Source of the DNA: Asticcacaulis taihuensis
GTDB lineage: Bacteria; Pseudomonadota; Alphaproteobacteria; Caulobacterales; Caulobacteraceae
Assembly (NCBI RefSeq): GCF_900100255.1
Contig: NZ_FMTS01000001.1
Span: 124,001 to 188,000, forward strand
Direction of reading: 5' to 3'
Length of the DNA stretch: 64,000 bases
The position numbers and the translations under genes are program-made. Of the stretch, positions 18,610 to 28,344 are shown piece after piece (positions within the stretch are counted from its first letter, which is position 1; each line of letters starts with the position of its first letter). The notes under the pieces were generated by a model. It was given only the letters and a program-made list of their open reading frames with translations, searched no databases and was not told the origin of the DNA.

Positions 18610-19161
18610 CTACTTCAGATCAGAAAGCGCGTTCAGGTCGTAGCTGTTCAGGCTCGGCGTACCAAAATCGGACGGCGCGGCAGGCGCCGCCGGGCTGACA
18701 GAGGCCACAGCCGCGGGCTCGGCCCGGCGGCTTTGCAGGCAGCGTCCCTGGAAGAAGGCGCCGACATCGATGGCCAGTTGATCATGGGTGATATCACCTT
18801 CGACATAGGCCGTGGCTTGCAGCTTGATCTGCTTGCCGGTGATCGAACCGACGATGCGACCGCGTACTTCGATGGTTTCGGCCTCGACCTTGCCTTCGAT
18901 ATTGCCCGATTCGCCGACGATCAGGTGGCCGACCTTGACATCGCCGCGTACGGTGCCATCGAGGTGCAGGTCACCATTGCCGGTAATATTGCCCTCGATC
19001 AGCAGGCCGGAGCCGAAGCTGGAGAGGGGACGCGCACCCGTGCTCATGGCAGGCTTGGTGCGGTTCATGTTGACACTGGGCGTCTCCAGCGGCGGAACGA
19101 CGGCGGGGGTCGGCTGCGGCTTGGCGGCGGGCGGGGTCGGTTTGCTAGTTTTGTTGAACAT
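18610..19161 (-). CDS. bacA: bactofilin
   Basis: A 183-residue bactofilin, a nucleotide-free cytoskeletal protein that forms membrane-bound filaments. The central beta-helix domain spans about residues 50-140 (LLIEGNITGNGDLHLDGTVR, then regular GxIxG turns) between Pro-rich tails. The N-terminus MFNKTSKP matches the short membrane-targeting peptide known for Caulobacter BacA (MFSKQAK type). The start overlaps the end of the M23 peptidase gene by 17 bp, so the two are translationally linked. In stalked bacteria BacA positions wall synthesis at the stalk; that role here is inference. Confidence 0.95.
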   Translation of the reverse strand: MFNKTSKPTPPAAKPQPTPAVVPPLETPSVNMNRTKPAMSTGARPLSSFGSGLLIEGNITGNGDLHLDGTVRGDVKVGHLIVGESGNIEGKVEAETIEVRGRIVGSITGKQIKLQATAYVEGDITHDQLAIDVGAFFQGRCLQSRRAEPAAVASVSPAAPAAPSDFGTPSLNSYDLNALSDLK

Positions 19162-20293
19162 AATCTCCAGCCTTTAAGAAACGTGCGGGGTTTTGAGCGC
19201 GACCATTTTGCCAAACTTCGTAGTGAAGGTGGTTGCCGGTCGAGCGGCCTGTGCTGCCCATGGAGGCGATCCGCTGATCGACGGCGACCCGTTGTCCGGG
19301 ACGAACGGCGGCGGATGCCAGGTGGGCATATCGGGTCTTGAAGCCATTGCCGTGATCGATTTCGACCACATTGCCGTAGCCTGTACGGACGCCGACGAAG
19401 GAAACGATGCCGGGCGCCGTCGAATAGATCGGAGTCAGGTAGGGGCCGGCGAAGTCCTGTCCCTGATGCATATGGGGACGGTGATTGAACGGATCAAATC
19501 TTACGCCAAAGCCGCTGCTTTCACGCGTGCCGATCGTCGGGCGATCGAAGGGCAGGCGCTGGGCACTGTTTTGCAGCCCGCGCATATCGCTCAGGTCCAT
19601 GGCGGCATTGCGGATGCGTTCGGCGAAATCTTCGTCCACGCCCAGGAAGCTGGCCAGGGCCTTGTTATCCTTGGCATCGGTCAGGGGGTTGCCACTGCGG
19701 CCGCCGGCAAAAGCCTGCGGGTTGAGGCCGGCGATGCGGAATGCGAGGCGCAGCTTTTCAGCGCGGGTCTTGGCGAAGACCTCGGCCTGGCTGACCATGC
19801 GCTCCTGCTCTGCGCGCACCGAATATATGCGTTCGATAGGCGGCAGGCTGTCGTCGATGGGCGCGGGCGCCAGAGCGGCTACAGCACCGGGAACACCCTT
19901 GAAATCTTTAAGAAGCGCAACCAGCCCCTGGTGGCGCTTCTCGACCGTTTCGGCCAGTTGGTCGAGTGAACCGGAATTGGCCGTTGCCTGTTGTGTGGCG
20001 ATATCGAGCCGAGCCTGGCGATCGGCGATCCAGCGCTCAGATTGGGCCTTGACCATACGCAATTGTTTTTCAGACCCGCCGCCGTGATTGGCCGCGAAAA
20101 ACAGAGTAAAACCTGTGGATATAGCCAGCCAGGTGACCAGTGCCGAGGCCAGGATCGTCAGGACAAGTTGTTTTACGGGGCTTAGAACATAGCCACGGGT
20201 TTCGGCGCCCGAACGAATGTAGAGCTGACGTTCTGGAAATATAGATTCCATCCAGCCGCCCAGGGAGCTCTCGTTTGTCTTGGTCGTCATCAT
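19145..20293 (-). CDS. M23 peptidase, bactofilin-associated (LmdC-like)
   Basis: A 382-residue membrane-anchored endopeptidase. After a short cytoplasmic part with aromatic and Arg residues (FPERQLYIRS) there is one membrane segment (about 43-66), a coiled-coil-like stretch (about 75-190), and an M23 LytM domain (about 265-380). The zinc ligands are intact: HMHQGQDFAGP (H and D) and NHLHYEVW (HxH), so it should be active, unlike many LytM adaptors. I chose ATG 20293 behind GAGG. Its pairing with bactofilin is known in Caulobacter and Hyphomonas, where the bactofilin recruits the peptidase. Confidence 0.92.
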   Translation of the reverse strand: MMTTKTNESSLGGWMESIFPERQLYIRSGAETRGYVLSPVKQLVLTILASALVTWLAISTGFTLFFAANHGGGSEKQLRMVKAQSERWIADRQARLDIATQQATANSGSLDQLAETVEKRHQGLVALLKDFKGVPGAVAALAPAPIDDSLPPIERIYSVRAEQERMVSQAEVFAKTRAEKLRLAFRIAGLNPQAFAGGRSGNPLTDAKDNKALASFLGVDEDFAERIRNAAMDLSDMRGLQNSAQRLPFDRPTIGTRESSGFGVRFDPFNHRPHMHQGQDFAGPYLTPIYSTAPGIVSFVGVRTGYGNVVEIDHGNGFKTRYAHLASAAVRPGQRVAVDQRIASMGSTGRSTGNHLHYEVWQNGRAQNPARFLKAGDYVQQN

Positions 20294-20305
20294 CCGCACC
20301 CTCAA

Positions 20306-20597
20306 CCGCCTGTTAACTATGCCTTTACGGCGTTAATTGCGCAAGATGTATATCGAGTCGGCAGAGGGGCGCCCAAGGCTGCTGAGGTAATGCTCAATAA
20401 AATCAGTTTATTAAGATTCGCAGCCATGACCTGTGTCCCAATTTGAATGCTTGTGACCAGACTGCTTCAAGATTGGTGCCGCTCCGAATTTACCAATAAA
20501 TCCCTTTTCACGCGAGTTGTGGATAACCGCCCGCAAAACCTGAAATGCCAAAGGGCGAGCCTGTGCATGGATTTTATTGAACTGTCATTAAACTGAC
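20306..20597. other. 292-bp intergenic region without gene
   Basis: AT-richer spacer between the bcp end and the M23 peptidase start. It should hold the promoter of the M23-bactofilin unit. TTAA appears twice near 20311 and 20333, but with 16-18 bp between and not the 7 bp of a CtrA site. I see no small gene or RNA. Confidence 0.4.
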
Positions 20598-21092
20598 TTA
20601 TTCAGTTTGAATATCTTTCAATGTGTTTAAAACCTCATCAATATGGCCCTTAATCCTTACCTTACGCCATTCTTTTCTGATCATTCCTTGCGGATCAATA
20701 ATAAAGGTGGAGCGGTCCGTGCCCATATAGACCCGGCCATACAGACTCTTTTCACCCCATGAGCCAAAAGCGGCGATGGCGGTTGTGTCAGGATCGGACA
20801 GAAGCGGCATTCTCAGGCCATATTTGGTGATAAACTTTTCGTGATCCTTCAGGCTGTCCTTCGACAGGCCATAGAGTTTCGCCCCCAGTTTTTCAAATTC
20901 CGGCAGGGCTTCTGAAAAAGCGCAGGCTTCCTGTGTGCAGGTGGGCGTATTATCGGCCGGGTATAAAAACAGCACAGCCCAATGGCCTTTCAGGTTGCCG
21001 AGCGAGACATGCCCTCCGGCACTGGAAGCCAGGCTGAAATCGGGTGCTGGGTAGGGCTGGAAATAAGTTTCAGTTTTCAATGATTTCGCCAT
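20598..21092 (-). CDS. bcp: peroxiredoxin, Bcp/PrxQ type
   Basis: A 164-residue thiol peroxidase that reduces hydrogen peroxide and organic peroxides in the cytoplasm. The peroxidatic Cys52 (TPTCTQEAC) and the resolving Cys57 five residues on are the atypical 2-Cys PrxQ arrangement. Also seen are FYPAD-like FLYPADNTP and the C-terminal RTTFIID-like RSTFIIDPQGMIRKEW. ATG 21092 (MAKSLKTE) gives the family length; upstream codons in frame look like leader. A weak hairpin (AAACTG/CAGTTT) covers the stop and may end transcription. Confidence 0.95.
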   Translation of the reverse strand: MAKSLKTETYFQPYPAPDFSLASSAGGHVSLGNLKGHWAVLFLYPADNTPTCTQEACAFSEALPEFEKLGAKLYGLSKDSLKDHEKFITKYGLRMPLLSDPDTTAIAAFGSWGEKSLYGRVYMGTDRSTFIIDPQGMIRKEWRKVRIKGHIDEVLNTLKDIQTE

Positions 21093-21225
21093 GACATCGC
21101 CTCGCTCTGACTCTAAAGAAGAATAGGTTGCGTTAATATTATTTTGCGCCGACCGTCCTATACATGAACTGCCCCTGTGCCTAGCCGCCAATAAAGTAAA
21201 AACAGTCGAGCCCAGCCGAACCTAA

Positions 21226-24200
21226 GTGAAGAGAATTTTCGACATAATCCGCAAGCGGCTGCGCCTTTTCATCCTGGGCTGGGTAGTGTTCATGGTCGTG
21301 GTTCTGGGGGCGCGGCTGGCCCAGGGACCGATCCGCGTCGACGGTATCCGGTCCATTATTATTTCCCGCGTGGAAGCGCAATTGCCGCGTACTGAGGCGA
21401 GCATCAAGCATCTGGATCTTGTCTGGTTCGGCGATGCCCGCGCGGTTGGTTTCCGCTTTGAAGACCTGATCATCACCGACCGGCAGCACCGGATTATTGC
21501 CCGTGCCGGCCGGATGGAAGCGGCACTTGCGGCGGACAGTCTCATTGTGGCGCATTTCGCGCCGGCGCGACTGACGGCGGAGGATTTTTTTGTCGCCGCC
21601 TCGGTCTCGAAGGAAGGGCGCTACGATCTCGGCTATGAGGCTCACGGCAAGCCTGGGCGTACAAGTGGCCTGGCGCGTTTCTTCTATGACCTGACGGGGC
21701 CGGAAAGGCTGGGCCAGCCAGTCAGTTTCACCCGTCAGCTTAGCCTGAAGAACGGTCAGTTGCGCCTGATCCAGGAAGGCGCGCCGCTTGACTGGACGGC
21801 CAATGTTTCGACCATCGACTTTACCAAGCTGAACGGTAAACTGACCGGGCACACGGCGCTTTCCATAGATGGTCTGGGCATGGAGGCGGGGGCACCTGCC
21901 ACCTTTAAAGCCGAAGCCTCTGGTGTGGTTGGTCTGGCCCATGCCAGCATCTCGGCCAATCTCCATAACCTGGTGCCGGGCCGGGTATTCCCGTCGGTGG
22001 GCCTGACCCGGGCGCTGGCGGGCATCAATGCGCCGGTCGATGGCCTGACCCGCGTGGATTACAGCCAGAAAAAGGGATTCGAAGGGGCCGCTTTCGATAT
22101 CCGTGCGGCGGCGGGTCGGATCGATATCGGTGATTTCCACCAGCCCTTCAACGAAGCGCGTATCCGGGCGAACTACACCTCGGCAACGCATACGGCGCAG
22201 TTCGATACTTTCCGCGTCAAATCACGGATGCTGGATACCGACCTTAAGGGCGCGGTCATTGTGCGTCCGGGGGACGCCAAGGCCAAACGTGACATGGCCC
22301 TGGCGTTCAATTTCACCGGACCACGCGTCACTGCCCGGCTGGCCGATGACTTCGCCCTGCAGACCTTGACCAATGCCCGCGTCAGGGGCAATTATGTGCC
22401 ACGTCAGCGTCGCTTGCAGTTCGAAAGCGTGACGGGGCTGATCAATGGCGCGCCGCTGCAAAGCCAGGGCGTCGTCTACACGGACGATACGGGAGAACTG
22501 GGCGCCGACCTCACGGCGCAGATCAAGGGGCGCTTCACCAAGGAGGAGGTGTTCGCTTTCTGGCCGGAAGACCTGTCTCCGAATACGCGCGCCAATCTGA
22601 TTGAACGCATTCGCGGCGGGGATTTCGCCAATGCGGATTTCGTTCTCAAGGCCGAACCGGGCGATTTCCATAATCTTGAAAACGAGGATCTGCGGCTCGA
22701 TTTCGATTTCGAGAATCTCGAACTCTATCTCGAACACCGACTGCAAAACGCCAAGGGGCTGAAGGGTCACGGCATTCTGCTCGGCAACAGCTTCGCCATG
22801 GATGTTTCCGGCGGCCGGCTGGTGGATGTCAATCTCGTCAAGGGCGGGCTAAGTGTACCTGACTTCCGCGATCGCCGGACAAAAACCCATATCTGGCTTG
22901 ATGCTGAGGCGGATGTACCGAGTGTTATCGAGGCGATCGACCCGATTACCGATAACCACCTGAGCCAGAATGGCCTGACCCGCCAGCGTTTGAGCGGCGC
23001 GGCCACCGCCCATGTTGAGATCGATTTCCCGGTCTTCGGCAATATCACCAACGATAATTTCAGCGTCAAATTCAACGGCCATATCAACAATGGCGCCTTC
23101 AAACAGGCGGCGCTCGGCTGGGATATGACCGAAGGGCAACTAAACATAATCGGCGACCTACTGGCCGATAAGCTGACCATCACCGGGCCGGCGCATCTGG
23201 GGCCCTATTACGGTGATATCGGCTACCGCACACAAATGAACGTCAGGTCGCAGGACATTGACTTTACAGGTCATTTTAATGCCGCGCAGTTCGGTGGTTC
23301 GCCGAAAGTTCCTGTGGCGATCACCGGGCAGTTTACCGTGGCTGATCGGGCTGGAAAGGGCCGGATCAGTTCGGACATCTTCCGCGGAGATGTAAGCTGG
23401 AGCGGCAACCCCGAAGGCGAGGAGCAGCGGCCGACCGACATGCTGATCGAGGGCGCGATCCTCTCTGACGGCATGGAAGGGCAGGGACTGCCGATTTTCG
23501 AGCACCTGAAGCGTGAAATACCGACCCGTATATCCCTGTTGCGCTCCGGTGATATCTGGAGCGGCGAAATAGACGCGGAGGCTCTTTCGGGCGATATCGC
23601 CTATATCCAGGGCACGCGGTCGCGCCTCGTCTATAAATCGGTCATCACACCGGATGAAGCCGATGAAATGGGTTATGGCGCCTTGCCTATGTTCAAGGCG
23701 CCGCGCCACCTGACGGTCAATATCTCGCTCGATGGCCAGTCGCGCGAGGCTCTGCTCAAGCTTGATCAGATGAGCGCGGTGCTGGGCTGGTCGGAGATAC
23801 CCGGGACGGACGAATTGCGCCGCCGGCTCGACATGAAGGTCATGCCGGATGACTGGTATGTGCTGGGCCTGCCGAAAGCCTTTTTCGCACCGCCGGCGCC
23901 GGTAAATGTTACGGCCCTGTGGCAACAGGACGACAAGACCCTTACCGGCGAAGTGAAGTTGCTGGATCAGACCATCGCCTTCGATATGCCCCTGCGCGGC
24001 CACGGCAGTCCGCCGCCCATCATGCTGCCCAATACCTCGGTGCCTTATGAACTCCAGGTGCGCGGCACCGCCAGTGATGCCGTGCTGGCGGCCCTGGGTT
24101 ATTCGCAGACCCCTGTTCATATCGCTGGTAATGTTGGACTGGTGTTTAGTCTTTACAGTACACCGGGACAACCAGCCGCCGTGCTCAATCTCGATGCCAC

Positions 24201-25410
24201 CAATGCCCAGTTGGGCGTGCGGGCAACGGACTGGAACAAGCCGGTGGGCGAATCCGCCCAATTTGCTGTCTCCATCGATGAGCAGGGGCCGAATGGCGGC
24301 ACAAACCTGTCGCGCATATATGGCGAGGGCGCGCATATCGGTATTGACGGCCGGGCGTCATTTTCGGACGCCGGCGACCTGCAATTTGGCGATTTTTCAA
24401 AGCTTTATCTGAAGGACTTCATTGATGTTGCTTTCAAATATTATGCCGTACCCGATAAAAACACCAATATCATCTCGATCAGCGGCAATCAGCTTGATCT
24501 GCGTCCCTGGCTGGACGCCAAGAAGGAGCGTGTCCTGAAGGCCGTAACCAAGGCCGTTATTCCGGCAGAAATACCCCCCGCGGGGCCGCCTGTGCCGGCG
24601 ACGCATCTAGTTGTCGATCTGGCGCGGCTGCGCATGGCGCCGGCCGGCGTTTTCAATGATCTGAACCTGGACCTGACCTGGGACGGCCGCAATGGCCTGA
24701 GCGGGTCGGGACATGGCGAAAGCATGGATGGCAGCCCCTTCACCCTGGCCATGACATCCGAAGGTGGTTACAGCCTGTTTACGGCCAGAACCGGTAATCT
24801 CGGCAATGTCATCGAGACGGCAACCGGCAATCACAATGTCAGGGGCGGCGTGGCCGTTATTGACGGGGTTTATGCCAACGGTCAGATAGATGCCTCCTTG
24901 CGGGGGCACGACGTCCGAGCCCAGCAGATACCCATATTGGCGCAGTTGCTGACGGTGGCGTCGCTCCAGGGGTTGAACGACACCCTGGTGGGGGATGGTA
25001 TCCTCTTTACCGATTTCGATTTTCCAATCCGCTACAAGGACAATGTCGTCTTTATCCGTGACGGTTATGCCAAGGGCGAGGCGCTCGGCATCAATGTCTG
25101 GGGCACAAGCGACCTGGATACAAAGGCTTTGGCCCTGAGTGGCACCCTGATCCCGGCCTACAGCCTGAATGGTATCTTCGGCGACCTGAGATCGAACGGG
25201 CTGGGCCTTGTCGGGATCAAGTACCATGTCCATGGCACGCAGAAAGCACCGGAAGTGCTGGTTAATCCGCTGTCGGTTGTTTTGCCGGGCTTCATGAAGG
25301 TGTGGTTCGATTCCAGCCGCAAGGAACCTTTCCCGGCGCTCGACCTGCCGACCCTGGAAAACAAGCTCGACGACCTGCGTGACCGCAACGACAAGAGTCT
25401 GAAAAAATAA
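21226..25410 (+). CDS. giant AsmA/YhdP-like envelope protein (DUF3971 type)
   Basis: A 1394-residue protein with one N-terminal membrane anchor (LFILGWVVFMVVVLGARL, about residues 14-31) and a very long beta-rich periplasmic part with repeated xDLK/GxF turns. C-terminal blocks (LSGTLIPAYSLNGIFGD, then VNPLSVVLPGFMKVWF) are those of the DUF3971/AsmA-C family that includes YhdP. Members form lipid-carrying bridges between inner and outer membrane. The start is GTG 21226 (MKRIFDIIRKRL). It is a lone gene, divergent from bcp, and I infer a role in phospholipid transport or outer-membrane barrier only by family. Confidence 0.9.
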   Translation: MKRIFDIIRKRLRLFILGWVVFMVVVLGARLAQGPIRVDGIRSIIISRVEAQLPRTEASIKHLDLVWFGDARAVGFRFEDLIITDRQHRIIARAGRMEAALAADSLIVAHFAPARLTAEDFFVAASVSKEGRYDLGYEAHGKPGRTSGLARFFYDLTGPERLGQPVSFTRQLSLKNGQLRLIQEGAPLDWTANVSTIDFTKLNGKLTGHTALSIDGLGMEAGAPATFKAEASGVVGLAHASISANLHNLVPGRVFPSVGLTRALAGINAPVDGLTRVDYSQKKGFEGAAFDIRAAAGRIDIGDFHQPFNEARIRANYTSATHTAQFDTFRVKSRMLDTDLKGAVIVRPGDAKAKRDMALAFNFTGPRVTARLADDFALQTLTNARVRGNYVPRQRRLQFESVTGLINGAPLQSQGVVYTDDTGELGADLTAQIKGRFTKEEVFAFWPEDLSPNTRANLIERIRGGDFANADFVLKAEPGDFHNLENEDLRLDFDFENLELYLEHRLQNAKGLKGHGILLGNSFAMDVSGGRLVDVNLVKGGLSVPDFRDRRTKTHIWLDAEADVPSVIEAIDPITDNHLSQNGLTRQRLSGAATAHVEIDFPVFGNITNDNFSVKFNGHINNGAFKQAALGWDMTEGQLNIIGDLLADKLTITGPAHLGPYYGDIGYRTQMNVRSQDIDFTGHFNAAQFGGSPKVPVAITGQFTVADRAGKGRISSDIFRGDVSWSGNPEGEEQRPTDMLIEGAILSDGMEGQGLPIFEHLKREIPTRISLLRSGDIWSGEIDAEALSGDIAYIQGTRSRLVYKSVITPDEADEMGYGALPMFKAPRHLTVNISLDGQSREALLKLDQMSAVLGWSEIPGTDELRRRLDMKVMPDDWYVLGLPKAFFAPPAPVNVTALWQQDDKTLTGEVKLLDQTIAFDMPLRGHGSPPPIMLPNTSVPYELQVRGTASDAVLAALGYSQTPVHIAGNVGLVFSLYSTPGQPAAVLNLDATNAQLGVRATDWNKPVGESAQFAVSIDEQGPNGGTNLSRIYGEGAHIGIDGRASFSDAGDLQFGDFSKLYLKDFIDVAFKYYAVPDKNTNIISISGNQLDLRPWLDAKKERVLKAVTKAVIPAEIPPAGPPVPATHLVVDLARLRMAPAGVFNDLNLDLTWDGRNGLSGSGHGESMDGSPFTLAMTSEGGYSLFTARTGNLGNVIETATGNHNVRGGVAVIDGVYANGQIDASLRGHDVRAQQIPILAQLLTVASLQGLNDTLVGDGILFTDFDFPIRYKDNVVFIRDGYAKGEALGINVWGTSDLDTKALALSGTLIPAYSLNGIFGDLRSNGLGLVGIKYHVHGTQKAPEVLVNPLSVVLPGFMKVWFDSSRKEPFPALDLPTLENKLDDLRDRNDKSLKK

Positions 25411-25434
25411 GCCGGCTGAAAATTCAACCGGCTT
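25408..25434. terminator. hairpin between AsmA-like gene and tyrS
   Basis: Stem AAGCCGG / CCGGCTT around 13 bases, covering the stop of the AsmA-like gene; T-runs are absent or short. Probably a shared but weak terminator for the convergent genes. Confidence 0.5.
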
Positions 25435-25450
25435 AACTGTGTTCGGAAAA

Positions 25451-26710
25451 TCAGAGCGGCCTGACCAGGACAATCTTCTTCTTGCCCTGCGAAATCTTGA
25501 TGACGCCATCCGCATTCAGGTCGGCTTGCGTCACAAGTTGATTGCCGTCAGTAATTGCTACATCATTGACGCGCAAGCCACCGCCCTGGGCCAGACGACG
25601 CGCCTCGCCATTGGAGGCGGTCAGACCGATGCGGGTGGCCAGGGCCGCCAGCATGATGCCTTCTTCCAGGACGGCCGTTTCGATCTCCACGGTAGGTAAG
25701 TCGGCCGAGAGCACGCCCTGCTCGAAGGCTTTCTGGGCCGTGTCGCGGGCAATGACCGCGGCTTCGACGCCGTGGACCATTTTCGTGGCTTCATCGGCCA
25801 GGATCTTCTTGGCCTCGTTGATCTCGGCCCCTTCCAGCTTTTCAAGACGCGCGATCTCGGCCATCGGCAGGGTTGTGAACAGGCGCAGGAAGCGGCCGAC
25901 ATCGGCGTCTTCGGTATTGCGCCAGTATTGCCAGTAATCATAAGCGCTGAGCATGTCGGCATTGAGCCAGATGGCACCGCCCACCGTCTTGCCCATCTTG
26001 CCGCCGGAGGCCGTGGTCAGGAGCGGCGTGGTCAGACCGAAGGCCGCTTTCGTATTCATGCGACGTGTCAGTTCGACGCCGTTGATGATATTGCCCCACT
26101 GGTCAGAACCGCCCATTTGCAGGACACAGTTGTACTTTTCGTTCAGTTCGCGGAAATCGACCGCCTGCATCAGCATGTAGTTGAATTCCAGGAAGGTCAT
26201 TGGCTGTTCACGATCGAGCCGCAGCTTGACGGAATCGAAGGTCAGCATCCGGTTGATGGTGAAATGGGTGCCGAAGGTGCGCAGGAACTCGACATAGCCG
26301 AATTGCGACAGCCAGTCGTCATTATTGACCATGATGGCGTCATTGTCGTCTGCCCCGAATTTCAGGAAATTGGCGAAGACGCGCTTGATGCCGTCCATGT
26401 TGGACTGGATCTGTTCGTCGGTCAGCAGTGGACGCTGGGTATCCTTGAAGGTCGGGTCGCCGACCTTGGTGGTGCCGCCGCCCATCAGGACAATCGGCTT
26501 GTGGCCGGTTTGCTGCAACCAGTAAAGCAGCATGATCTGAACCAGCGAGCCGGCGTGCAGAGATGACGCCGTGGCATCGAAGCCGATATAGCCGGTCATC
26601 ATGCCTGCCGCCGCCAGGGTGTCGAGCGCTTCTGCGTCGGTACACTGATGGATGAAGCCGCGCTCTTGCAGCGTGCGCAGAAATTCGGATTTGAAGCTGT
26701 GTTCGGTCAT
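25451..26710 (-). CDS. tyrS: tyrosyl-tRNA synthetase
   Basis: A 419-residue class I synthetase that charges tRNA-Tyr. The HIGH-like motif is SLHAGSLVQ, near residue 48; the substrate block is [10 protein letters not shown] and GGSDQWGNI; the KMSKS-like loop is [10 protein letters not shown]; the C-terminal S4 RNA-binding domain (about 350-415) reads [15 protein letters not shown]. This is the bacterial TyrS type of normal length. It is divergent from anmK, with 79 bp between. Confidence 0.97.
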   Translation of the reverse strand: MTEHSFKSEFLRTLQERGFIHQCTDAEALDTLAAAGMMTGYIGFDATASSLHAGSLVQIMLLYWLQQTGHKPIVLMGGGTTKVGDPTFKDTQRPLLTDEQIQSNMDGIKRVFANFLKFGADDNDAIMVNNDDWLSQFGYVEFLRTFGTHFTINRMLTFDSVKLRLDREQPMTFLEFNYMLMQAVDFRELNEKYNCVLQMGGSDQWGNIINGVELTRRMNTKAAFGLTTPLLTTASGGKMGKTVGGAIWLNADMLSAYDYWQYWRNTEDADVGRFLRLFTTLPMAEIARLEKLEGAEINEAKKILADEATKMVHGVEAAVIARDTAQKAFEQGVLSADLPTVEIETAVLEEGIMLAALATRIGLTASNGEARRLAQGGGLRVNDVAITDGNQLVTQADLNADGVIKISQGKKKIVLVRPL

Positions 26711-26789
26711 GATAGCTATAACAGTGTCGAAGTTGGGCCGCCTGTGTGGCCTGATATGCAGCGAAACGTCAAGACATAAGAGGCCCTGG

Positions 26790-27926
26790 ATGATGAAAGT
26801 GCTTGGTTTTATGACCGGAACCTCTCTGGATGGTGTCGATATGGCAATGCTCGAAACCGACGGCGAGGATCAGGTCGTTTTCGGGCCATGGGCGGAACTG
26901 CCCATGCCTGCCGAGACGCGCAGTCTATTGGAAGCCACGATCAGGGCGGCCTTGAACTGGCCGCGCGGCGAAGCAGAGCCAGCCATATTCGATGAGGCCC
27001 GGCGGGCGATCGTGGAGTGTCACTTTCGATCGGCCAGTGATTTTCTGACGCGCAATGACCTGAACTTCAGTGATTTCGACGTTCTGGGCGTCCATGGCCA
27101 GACGGTCCTGCACGAGCGACCGAAAAATGGTGTAAAGGGCCGCACTGTACAGCTTTTCGATGGCCAGGCATTCGCCGACCTGACCGGTGTGCCCGTGGTT
27201 TGCGATTTCCGCCAGGCGGATATAGAAGCGGGTGGCGAGGCGGCGCCGCTCATGCCAGTCTATCATCAGGCTCTGGTGGAAAATGCCGGTCTGGATCTGC
27301 CGCTCGTGGTCATCAATCTCGGCGGCGTGGCCAATATCACGGCCATTTCCGACAAGGGGCTGATGGCGATGGACACCGGTCCGGCCAACGGATTGATGGA
27401 TCAGTGGATGCGCCTCCACGGGCGCGGGGATTTCGATCATGAAGGACGCATCGCGGCGTCTGGCAGGGTTCATGAAAATATCGTCGCGCAATATATGTCG
27501 CACGCGTTTTTCAGAGCCTCAGCGCCTAAGTCGCTTGATCGTTATGATTTCACTTTGCAAGCGATCGGGGGGCTGGACTTTGAGGACGGCCTGGCCACCC
27601 TCAGTGCCTTTACGCTGCAAAGCCTTCTGGCAGGGATCGACCTGACCGGCATCAAACCAAAGACGGTTGTCCTGGCGGGTGGCGGGCGACATAACCGGCA
27701 CCTCGTCGACCAGATCAAAACGGCCCTGGCGCCGGCGGCGGTGCGGCTGGCCGAAGACCTGAGCTGGCGCGGCGACGCACTGGAAGCCGAAGGTTTCGCC
27801 TACATGGCCGTGCGTTCGCTGAAAGGGTTGCCGATTTCCTTCCCTGGCACCACGGGGGTTAGGGCGCCGTTAACAGGCGGACGGATCAGTTATCCAAAAG
27901 CAAGCCGTCAATCACTGGCGGGTTAG
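26790..27926 (+). CDS. anmK: anhydro-N-acetylmuramic acid kinase
   Basis: A 378-residue AnmK, which opens and phosphorylates 1,6-anhydro-MurNAc from recycled peptidoglycan to MurNAc 6-phosphate. The ASKHA fold shows the N-terminal [16 protein letters not shown], the catalytic-loop region [14 protein letters not shown] and [20 protein letters not shown], and [15 protein letters not shown] 26790 is followed at once by a second ATG; either is good. Genes after it are a lipoprotein (10 bp) and a convergent hydrolase. Confidence 0.96.
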   Translation: MMKVLGFMTGTSLDGVDMAMLETDGEDQVVFGPWAELPMPAETRSLLEATIRAALNWPRGEAEPAIFDEARRAIVECHFRSASDFLTRNDLNFSDFDVLGVHGQTVLHERPKNGVKGRTVQLFDGQAFADLTGVPVVCDFRQADIEAGGEAAPLMPVYHQALVENAGLDLPLVVINLGGVANITAISDKGLMAMDTGPANGLMDQWMRLHGRGDFDHEGRIAASGRVHENIVAQYMSHAFFRASAPKSLDRYDFTLQAIGGLDFEDGLATLSAFTLQSLLAGIDLTGIKPKTVVLAGGGRHNRHLVDQIKTALAPAAVRLAEDLSWRGDALEAEGFAYMAVRSLKGLPISFPGTTGVRAPLTGGRISYPKASRQSLAG

Positions 27927-27936
27927 GAGGCGGAAT

Positions 27937-28341
27937 ATGAGACTTGCGCTTATGGCGGGATTGCTGGCGCTGGCGGCCTGCTCGCCGTTCAAGCCGACAT
28001 CGGATGGCTCCGCCGCCGCTTCGTCTGCGGAAAACGCCTCGGAATCTCTGGCGCCGGAAGCGGTGTTATTGCCGGAAGCCTTCACAGGGCGCTGGGATGC
28101 CAGTCTTGAGGCATGTAAGGCGACCAGCGACATGAAGCTGGTCGTTACGCAGACGGAGCTGACTTTCTGGGAAAGCAGCGGACAGATATCCAGCATCACC
28201 ATCAACGGCCCGGATGATGTGACGGTCAAGGCCGCCTTTTCCGGCGAAGGTGAGCAATGGAAGCGCGATCTGCACCTGGTGCTGGCCGATAACGGCCAGA
28301 CCCTGAAAGTGGATGATGCGGCGCGCGTCCGCTGTCCGTAA
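27937..28341 (+). CDS. small lipoprotein of unknown function
   Basis: A 134-residue lipoprotein. The signal ends in the lipobox LAAC (Cys15), followed by a Ser/Ala-rich linker to about residue 45 and a small domain (FTGRWDASLEACKA... ) with a Cys pair (Cys60 region and the penultimate Cys) that could form a disulfide. GGAGG 8 bp before the ATG supports the start. It follows anmK by 10 bp and is likely cotranscribed. I do not recognise a named family; the FxGRWd opening is seen in several small envelope lipoproteins. Confidence 0.8.
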   Translation: MRLALMAGLLALAACSPFKPTSDGSAAASSAENASESLAPEAVLLPEAFTGRWDASLEACKATSDMKLVVTQTELTFWESSGQISSITINGPDDVTVKAAFSGEGEQWKRDLHLVLADNGQTLKVDDAARVRCP

Positions 28342-28344
28342 TTA

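Noticed and set aside
20306-20340. Possible CtrA site upstream of the M23 peptidase gene (two TTAA)
   Set aside because: Spacing is about 16 bp instead of 7, so it does not fit the CtrA box.
23158-24336. 392-codon minus-strand frame inside the AsmA-like gene
   Set aside because: Antisense shadow of a continuous 1394-codon gene; no ribosome site and Arg/His-rich random composition.
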